The notes under the pieces: model-generated
What the model was told of the DNA's origin: nothing
Database searches by the model: none
Seen by the model: the letters and a program-made list of their open reading frames with translations, nothing else
Source: an uncultured Veillonellaceae bacterium
GTDB lineage: Bacteria; Bacillota; Negativicutes; Veillonellales; Dialisteraceae
Direction of reading: 5' to 3'
Assembly: GCA_958439155.1 (NCBI GenBank)
Contig: CAUBUJ010000045.1
Span: 1-11,685 of the forward strand
Length of the DNA: 11,685 bases
Translations under genes and position numbers: made by a program
Shown here: positions 6,554-11,685 of the stretch, in pieces
How the letters are laid out: each line of letters begins with the position of its first letter
Numbering within the stretch: the stretch's first letter is position 1

Positions 6554-7510
6554 TTATTCATCTTTCCGGAGCTTGGCGTCGCATTTGGCAATCACTGCGG
6601 CACTGTCTTTTCCTGCGGCTTTGCAGATCGCCCCGAGAGTCGTTTTCATATCCTGGGGCATGGTGAGACCTTCCTCCTGAAGCACAGACAGAAGCTGCGG
6701 ATAGAGGGTCAGAATGTCTTCCATGGGCGTCTCTTCCGTCAGAAGCGGTTTATTGTATTTATCAGCGATGTACTCATTCATCTCGCCGATGATTTCAAAC
6801 ACATCAAGGCCATGGGCCTGGGCAGCCTGCCAGATATTTTCATCATAGGAAACGAAGCATCCCACGCAGGACATGCCGTATTCCATGAGGAGCGGCCCCA
6901 TTTCCGGATAAATTTCCAGCACCTGCATCACATTGTTTTCCGGCCGGACGAAATCCCCCGCTTTGAGAGGCGGCACGTCAGGCATGCCCCAGGAGCTTCC
7001 GTAATAATCGCCGTTCATGTCGCCGGCCTCTCCCGCTTCCGGCGCGTTTCCCAGGACAGCGTCGCGGAAATTTTCAAATCCTGTGGCATTGACGAACTCT
7101 TCGAGAGGCTGGTAGGTCTCTTTATCGAGATAATAGGTACAGGCCTTCATGAGAATATTCACCGCATCCGCCGGGAACTGGGCAAAAGCGAAAAAAGTTT
7201 TCTTCCCGAGATAAATATCCCAGCCGTCAGACATGCCGATGGCCCGCATAGGAAGGGGCGTGGCGATGGTCGCGGTGAGGATGCACGCAGGCCAGCTGCC
7301 AAACGCGGAAAGGCCGAGAGACGCGAGAAGTTTGTCCACGTCGTCTTTCGCAAGACCTGCGATGACCGGGCGGTGCTTCTGGTCCTTCGTGAAGAACGCA
7401 TTGTACTGGGACGCGGTGTCCTGCATTTTCTTCTCAAATTCAGTGCGCCCGTCCTGCACGTCGGGAATATAGTCAATCTCTATGGAAAAGCTAAGGTTTT
7501 CTGCCGTCAT
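6554..7510 (-). CDS. DUF1858-domain protein, one intact and one degenerate copy
   Basis: This is a 318-residue soluble protein of unknown function. Residues 187-249 match the DUF1858 (hybrid-cluster-associated, redox-type) pattern: VMQVLEIYPEMGPLLMEYGM, then C215-V-G-C218, then a helix ending DVFEIIGEMNEYI. A second copy (261-315) follows: PMEDILTLYPQLLSVLQEEGL, where the C-x-x-C position reads M-P-Q-D, so both cysteines are lost. The first 185 residues (with YIPDVQDGRTEFEKKMQDTA and GSWPACILTATIATPLPMRA) are not recognised and have no signal peptide or transmembrane segment. AAAGGAG lies 6 nt before the ATG. It is flanked by its own promoter and terminator, so it is probably monocistronic. 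DUF1858 proteins are often linked to Fe-S or nitrosative-stress proteins, but that role is inference here. Confidence 0.85.
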   Translation of the reverse strand: MTAENLSFSIEIDYIPDVQDGRTEFEKKMQDTASQYNAFFTKDQKHRPVIAGLAKDDVDKLLASLGLSAFGSWPACILTATIATPLPMRAIGMSDGWDIYLGKKTFFAFAQFPADAVNILMKACTYYLDKETYQPLEEFVNATGFENFRDAVLGNAPEAGEAGDMNGDYYGSSWGMPDVPPLKAGDFVRPENNVMQVLEIYPEMGPLLMEYGMSCVGCFVSYDENIWQAAQAHGLDVFEIIGEMNEYIADKYNKPLLTEETPMEDILTLYPQLLSVLQEEGLTMPQDMKTTLGAICKAAGKDSAAVIAKCDAKLRKDE

Positions 7511-7545
7511 GGTTGGCTCCTTTCAAACATTTCAATATACACTCT

Positions 7546-7551
7546 ATTATA
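7546..7551 (-). promoter_or_regulatory. -10 box of the DUF1858 gene
   Basis: A perfect TATAAT on the minus strand lies 35 bp before the ATG in an AT-rich patch. No convincing -35 hexamer is found at 16-18 bp, so the promoter is only partly supported. Confidence 0.4.
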
Positions 7552-7599
7552 TAGGAAAGGCGCTGTAAAATCCAGAATCGCCTTTCTCCCGGAGCAATC

Positions 7600-7628
7600 A
7601 AAAAGACGACCTCCGGAGAAGCCGTCTT
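7600..7628 (-). terminator. Intrinsic terminator after the ECF S-component gene
   Basis: On the minus strand an AAGACG/CGTCTT stem, with an inner CTCC/GGAG stem, leads into a T run. It lies about 26 nt past the stop codon. Confidence 0.85.
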
Positions 7629-7653
7629 CCATTTCTTTTCCAGGAAGGAATTC

Positions 7654-8274
7654 TTACTGATGCCAGCCGGAACGGCGGAGCGCCGCCACGATGGGAGCGA
7701 CGATGACGCCGGACACGATCGCTTCCGGGATGCCGTTGGCAAGGACGATACCGATGAAAATATTGGCTACATTGCCTACGGAAATGCCCTTCGCCGCAGC
7801 GTAAGGAGCGCCGACAAGGATGAAGAGGAGACCCATGAAGCAGAGCGTATGGAATACGGTGGTTACCACCGCGGCAATGCCTGCCCGGAGATAAGTCTTC
7901 CCTTTCAGATGAGTGTAGAGCACATACGCCAGAATGCCGATGAGGATGCGCGGCACGATGCAGACGATGGCGTCATAAGCCACATTGTACTGCACAGCGA
8001 ACTGGAGCAGCAGACTCGGCGCGCGGAGCGTCTGAATAAAGGAAAACATGCCGAACATGAATCCTACAAGAGCGCCTACCCGGGGACCGCCGACGATACT
8101 TCCGATGATGGTGGGAATGTGCAGAATCGTCGCGTCCATGAAGAAAAGGGGAATGAATCCATACCCGGTAAGCCCCAGGAAAATGGTAATGCCCGCCAGA
8201 AGCCCGGAAATCGTGAGCTGCCGCACATTGAGAAATGCCCGCGGCGCTGCCGGTGCGTGATTGACTTTTTCCAT
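7654..8274 (-). CDS. ECF-type vitamin transporter, substrate-binding S component
   Basis: This integral membrane protein of 206 residues has about six hydrophobic segments (roughly 18-40, 45-63, 66-82, 104-121, 128-155, 168-196). It fits the S subunit of an energy-coupling factor transporter, which binds a vitamin or similar micronutrient and docks onto a shared EcfAA'T module that is not encoded here. The signature-like stretch is ILHIPTIIGSIVGGPRVGAL (50-69), as in PanT-like (pantothenate) S components, but the substrate cannot be fixed from sequence. The start at 8274 is chosen because GGAGG lies 6 nt upstream; the longer frame from 8337 lacks a ribosome site and would run through the structured leader. 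The N-terminal MEKVNHAPAAPRAF is hydrophilic, and the Arg-rich C-terminus LRRSGWHQ is cytosolic by charge. It forms a single-gene unit with its own promoter. Confidence 0.85.
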   Translation of the reverse strand: MEKVNHAPAAPRAFLNVRQLTISGLLAGITIFLGLTGYGFIPLFFMDATILHIPTIIGSIVGGPRVGALVGFMFGMFSFIQTLRAPSLLLQFAVQYNVAYDAIVCIVPRILIGILAYVLYTHLKGKTYLRAGIAAVVTTVFHTLCFMGLLFILVGAPYAAAKGISVGNVANIFIGIVLANGIPEAIVSGVIVAPIVAALRRSGWHQ

Positions 8275-8414
8275 ATTGTCCTCCGTTCTTATTCTCTGTG
8301 AGATATAAGTCGAAACTACGCCCCGCCCGTCTCCCATGCGGTCCAGTTCTCATGATACCGGCAATGCACAGGCCCCGAGAGGGAAGCTGCCTATTTTCGT
8401 AGGCTTCAAAACCA
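8275..8414 (-). promoter_or_regulatory. Structured 5' leader of the ECF S-component gene, possible riboswitch of unknown class
   Basis: From the predicted transcription start (about 8414) to the start codon there are about 140 nt. On the minus strand they contain a hairpin GAAGCCTA/TAGGC...TTC (8407-8383), a CCGGT/ACTGG hairpin (8361-8343), and complementary pyrimidine-rich CUCUC and GGGAG arms. The GGAGG of the gene lies at the 3' end. I could not match it to TPP, FMN, THF, cobalamin or preQ1 consensus features. ECF S-component genes are often riboswitch-controlled, which makes this region suggestive, but the class is not identified. Confidence 0.4.
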
Positions 8415-8420
8415 TGTCTT

Positions 8421-8448
8421 ATTATACTGGCCAGGCGCCCTTTGTCAA
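8421..8448 (-). promoter_or_regulatory. Promoter of the ECF S-component gene
   Basis: A perfect -35 TTGACA (8448-8443) and a perfect -10 TATAAT (8426-8421) are 16 bp apart on the minus strand. The spacer contains GGCGCC and TGGCCA palindromes. The remaining bases up to the terminator at 8524 are AT-rich (hairpin TTTTC-TGA-GAAAA near 8462-8476), and I see no gene there. Confidence 0.8.
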
Positions 8449-8523
8449 CGGAAAAGACCCTCTTTTCTGAGAAAAATTTTTAATAAGGGAACATAAAAAG
8501 AAGCGATGAGTACGAAATCACGC

Positions 8524-8569
8524 AAAAAGCCGTTCCTCCCAGTACCAGGGCCGGCAGAAACGGCTTTTT
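8524..8569 (-). terminator. Intrinsic terminator after the membrane-protein gene
   Basis: A long stem AAAAAGCCGTT.../AACGGCTTTTT (imperfect in the middle) lies just after the stop at 8580. The two arms make it potentially bidirectional. Confidence 0.85.
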
Positions 8570-8579
8570 CCTCCACGCA

Positions 8580-9446
8580 CTACGTCTTATCCGCGGCGGC
8601 ACAGATCCAGGCGGTCACTTTCTTTCCGCCCCAGTAGGCGATCCCCACCATCCACAGGTCAGACAGGAACGGCGCGATCGCCAGGTATGCCGGATCGGCG
8701 TAGACCCGCCAGGCACTCATCGAGGCCATGCGGAGGGAAATGATCAAAGGAATATATAAGCAGATGAGCCAGAAGAAGGCTGTGAAAACCACCTGGACCA
8801 TCCGGGTCAGGCGCGTTCCAGGAAGGGTGAAGTAGAGATAAAAAACAATGCCCATCATGGCAAGAAGAATTTTCATCCACAAAATCCAGGTCAGCCCTTC
8901 TGAAAGGAACAGCACGAATACCATGCCTCCGTCCAGATGGGTCAGGGAGAAAAAGAGGAGCATCATCACCGCCGTCCCCGGCACAAGGCCGGTGAAAAAG
9001 CACAGCGCGAGCCACCGGGCCATTTCTCCATGGGCTGCCCGGATTTTCTCATACAGGGAGAGCGCCGCCGTATCGAGACGGAGGATCACTCCATTGAGCA
9101 AGACAAGAAGCGCCGCGAAAAGGGCCGTCCCCGGAATCATGCCGATGGATTTCCACAGCGCTTCTTCCTTTCCGATGAAAAACCAGAGAACCATCCAGAA
9201 AATGGTGAGCACCGCCAGTGTCACCACCAGGTGCGGCCCCCGGCGGCGGCTCCCCCATGCGGCGCCATACCCGGCACGCTGGAAGGAAAAATAGAAAAAC
9301 GGCACCAGAAGCGCCAGAATCGTGTACGACAAAAAGCACGCCAGAAGCGAATCCGGTGTATGCACCGCGAAGGCCCCTGCGGGAATGGGCACAATGATGA
9401 CAGAGAGCCACAGCACGTGCCGCCAGAAATTCTGTATATGGTTCAT
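8580..9446 (-). CDS. Polytopic integral membrane protein, unknown function
   Basis: This 288-residue protein has about eight hydrophobic segments (about 10-28, 34-54, 74-92, 102-121, 145-168, 175-206, 218-240, 260-278). I do not recognise a family. The start at 9446 (MNHIQNFWRH) is chosen because AGGAGG lies 5 nt upstream, rather than the longer frame from 9527 with no such site. Arg/Lys-rich loops (GSRRRG near 66-71 and the ALSLYEKIRAAHGEMARW region) suggest cytosolic loops. There are no conserved charged residues inside the segments that would identify a transporter. It lies divergent from the DEAD-box helicase with 143 bp between the two start codons, and ends at a strong terminator, so it is probably monocistronic. 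Confidence 0.7.
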   Translation of the reverse strand: MNHIQNFWRHVLWLSVIIVPIPAGAFAVHTPDSLLACFLSYTILALLVPFFYFSFQRAGYGAAWGSRRRGPHLVVTLAVLTIFWMVLWFFIGKEEALWKSIGMIPGTALFAALLVLLNGVILRLDTAALSLYEKIRAAHGEMARWLALCFFTGLVPGTAVMMLLFFSLTHLDGGMVFVLFLSEGLTWILWMKILLAMMGIVFYLYFTLPGTRLTRMVQVVFTAFFWLICLYIPLIISLRMASMSAWRVYADPAYLAIAPFLSDLWMVGIAYWGGKKVTAWICAAADKT

Positions 9447-9589
9447 CGTATCCTCCTCTTTCTCATAATTTCCTATTTTACCACGAATCCCCGCCTCTTT
9501 CCTATGGTATAATAAATCTGCAATCACGAAGGGGCGGGAAAGACGGAAAAGTCCGGGACCCTGCCCCTGTAGATATGACTGGAGGTATT
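9447..9589. promoter_or_regulatory. Divergent promoter region between membrane-protein and helicase genes
   Basis: Two opposed -10 boxes are seen. TATAAT (9508-9513, plus strand) serves the helicase, with transcription starting near 9520. TAAAAT on the minus strand near 9474-9479 serves the membrane protein. -35 boxes are weak for both. The helicase leader then holds the hairpin described separately. Confidence 0.4.
9530..9568 (+). promoter_or_regulatory. GC-rich nested hairpin in the 5' UTR of the DEAD-box helicase
   Basis: AGGGGC pairs with GCCCCT, GGG with CCC, and CGG with CCG around a loop AAAAGT, with an asymmetric purine-rich internal loop (AAAGA opposite GGA). It is followed by a short linker and a GGAGG site 4 nt before the helicase ATG. 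It is too far upstream of the ribosome site to block it directly, and has no T run, so it is not a terminator. Its role is unknown. Confidence 0.45.
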
Positions 9590-10873
<1,284 letters not shown>

Positions 10874-10918
10874 AAAACAGCATGGCGTCCCTGAAATCAG
10901 GAGCGTCATGCTGTTTTT
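10874..10918 (+). terminator. Intrinsic terminator after the helicase gene
   Basis: AAAAACAGCATG and CATGCTGTTTTT form a long stem (with an inner GCG/CGT part and CCTGAAATCAGG top) starting right after TAA. The symmetric arms would also work on the minus strand. Confidence 0.9.
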
Positions 10919-10934
10919 ACATGCTTTCCGATAG

Positions 10935-10986
10935 AAAAAAGGATTTCCTATACAGATTCTCTTATATATAGGCAGAATAAATCCTT
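10935..10986 (-). terminator. Intrinsic terminator after the DUF805 gene
   Basis: On the minus strand AAGGATTT/AAATCCTT encloses a second CCTATA/TATAGG stem and is followed by TTTTTT, starting 2 nt past the stop codon. Confidence 0.8.
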
Positions 10987-10987
10987 C

Positions 10988-11455
10988 TCATGCCCTTTCT
11001 TCCTCCAGCGGATCAGGGCCGTAGTCATTCTCTCCCTTCGTTCCCCTGCCGAAACCAAAGCGGAACAAGACATACAGTGAGAGAATGACAGACAGAAAAA
11101 GGGAAACCACTCCAAGAAGCATCAGCAGATCTGCTTTTACTGCATAGGCGTAGATACATATAAGGAGTGTCAATATTTGAAATAGAAACACAATGCCATA
11201 CCAATAGCCGGATACGTTCCGGTCGTGGAAACGGCGCACCCAGAGAGACGCCTGGGAAAGGAGAAATGCCGAAGCGATGAGAAAAGAATAGCCCTGTACC
11301 GCCTGGTTTCCCAGAGGAGAAAGGAAACAGGCCCCGGCAGCTCCCAGAATCTGAAATAACACATAGACGGTGAGCAGCCGCAGCCAGAAAGCTTTTCTTC
11401 CTATCCGCCCATGAAACGATACATACCTTTTCTTTTCCTGTTGGATCCTATTCAT
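10988..11455 (-). CDS. DUF805-family membrane protein
   Basis: This is an inner-membrane protein of 155 residues with about four hydrophobic segments (roughly 26-45, 57-73, 86-106, 110-132). DUF805 hallmarks are an N-terminal FHGRIGRKAFW (14-24), a central RRFHDRNVSGYW (74-85, family R-R-x-H-D-x-x-x-S-G-W) and a C-terminal GTKGENDYGPDP (138-149). The molecular function of the family is not established. The start is chosen between ATGs at 11458 and 11455 in favour of the second, with AAGGGG at better spacing; a longer frame from 11521 starts at a non-ATG codon inside a hairpin. It is probably a single-gene unit, bounded by its own terminator and preceded by a structured leader. Confidence 0.85.
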   Translation of the reverse strand: MNRIQQEKKRYVSFHGRIGRKAFWLRLLTVYVLFQILGAAGACFLSPLGNQAVQGYSFLIASAFLLSQASLWVRRFHDRNVSGYWYGIVFLFQILTLLICIYAYAVKADLLMLLGVVSLFLSVILSLYVLFRFGFGRGTKGENDYGPDPLEEERA

Positions 11456-11499
11456 CATTCCCCTTCTTTCTGTTTCACAATGACCAGTGATTTCTTCTG

Positions 11500-11579
11500 C
11501 TGCACAGAAAAAGAAAATCAAACTGTGCAGACGCGATGGCAGACAGAAGGCCCTGTGCGAAACCGCATAACTATCTGCC
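11500..11579 (-). promoter_or_regulatory. Structured leader upstream of the DUF805 gene
   Basis: On the minus strand GGCAGA...TCTGCC (11579-11538) closes a loop containing a TGCG-GTTT-CGCA hairpin. It is followed by a perfect 8-bp stem CTGCACAG/CTGTGCAG (11530-11500) with a T-rich loop. The two structures lie 45-125 nt before the start codon. No T run follows either stem, so neither is a normal terminator. The class is not recognised. Confidence 0.4.
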
Positions 11580-11604
11580 GCGCCATGTCATATCATCTTT
11601 TATA

Positions 11605-11621
11605 TAAACTTTAAAAGTTTA
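11605..11621. promoter_or_regulatory. 17-bp palindrome, probable operator upstream of DUF805 gene
   Basis: TAAACTTT-T-AAAGTTTA is a perfect 8-1-8 inverted repeat beside -10-like AT boxes (TATATAAA on the minus strand). It is a plausible repressor or activator site for the DUF805 gene or for a divergent gene beyond the window. Bases 11622-11685 are AT-rich, and I see no gene in them. Confidence 0.5.
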
Positions 11622-11685
11622 CATACATAATACAGTAAATTTTTTATTTTCAAAAATCTTATTTTATTTCTGAATGCTGTGCCCC

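Noticed and set aside
8275..8337. Longer start for the ECF S component at 8337.
   Set aside because: No ribosome site there, and the added residues are hydrophilic and come from the structured leader. GGAGG before 8274 is decisive.
4596..8535. Shared CACGCAAAAAGCC at two terminators (near 4596 and 8519).
   Set aside because: The shared bases are the terminator T tract plus a common stem start; the flanks do not match, so I do not call a dispersed repeat.
8507..8635. Plus-strand ORF starting ATGAGTACGAAATCACGC near 8507.
   Set aside because: It runs through the terminator and the antisense of the membrane-protein gene, with no good ribosome site.

Overview
The window reads as ordinary chromosomal DNA from an anaerobic, GC-moderate bacterium. 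Genes have strong AGGAGG-type ribosome binding sites, compact operons and short intergenic gaps closed by intrinsic terminators. A signal-peptide-bearing M48 protease, FeoAB iron uptake, a DUF1858 redox-type protein, an ECF vitamin-type S component and a small alarmone synthetase together suggest a Negativicutes member (Dialister/Megasphaera-like). That assignment is an inference from gene content and style, not from a marker gene. I see no transposase, phage gene, CRISPR array or rRNA.

Layout, left to right. (1) 1-1949: the feoA-feoB ferrous iron operon on the minus strand, with feoB cut by the left edge. It has a near-consensus promoter, an operator-like inverted repeat at the predicted start of transcription, and a possible 21-codon leader ORF just before feoA whose peptide is a two-fold 9-residue repeat. 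(2) 1950-4573: a minus-strand operon of a small (p)ppGpp synthetase, an OmpR-type response regulator and a membrane sensor histidine kinase, with 8-9 nt between genes. Its -10 box lies in a 14-bp AT palindrome. (3) 4599-4754: tRNA-Val(CAC) with its own promoter and terminator. (4) 4792-6409: an exported M48 metalloprotease overlapping a beta-carbonic anhydrase. (5) 6525-7551: a two-domain DUF1858 protein as its own unit. (6) 7600-8448: an ECF S component behind a structured leader of about 140 nt. (7) 8524-9446: an unrecognised polytopic membrane protein, divergent from (8) a plus-strand DEAD-box RNA helicase (9590-10873), whose 5' UTR carries a GC-rich nested hairpin. (9) 10935-11685: a DUF805 membrane protein with a structured leader and a 17-bp palindrome upstream.

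Functionally the window combines metal uptake (Feo), envelope sensing coupled to the stringent-response alarmone, CO2/bicarbonate handling, vitamin import and RNA remodelling. Nothing here is a clear new multi-gene system. The observations most worth following are the repeated leader peptide ahead of feoA, the alarmone-synthetase/two-component operon, and the structured leaders ahead of the ECF, DUF805 and helicase genes.
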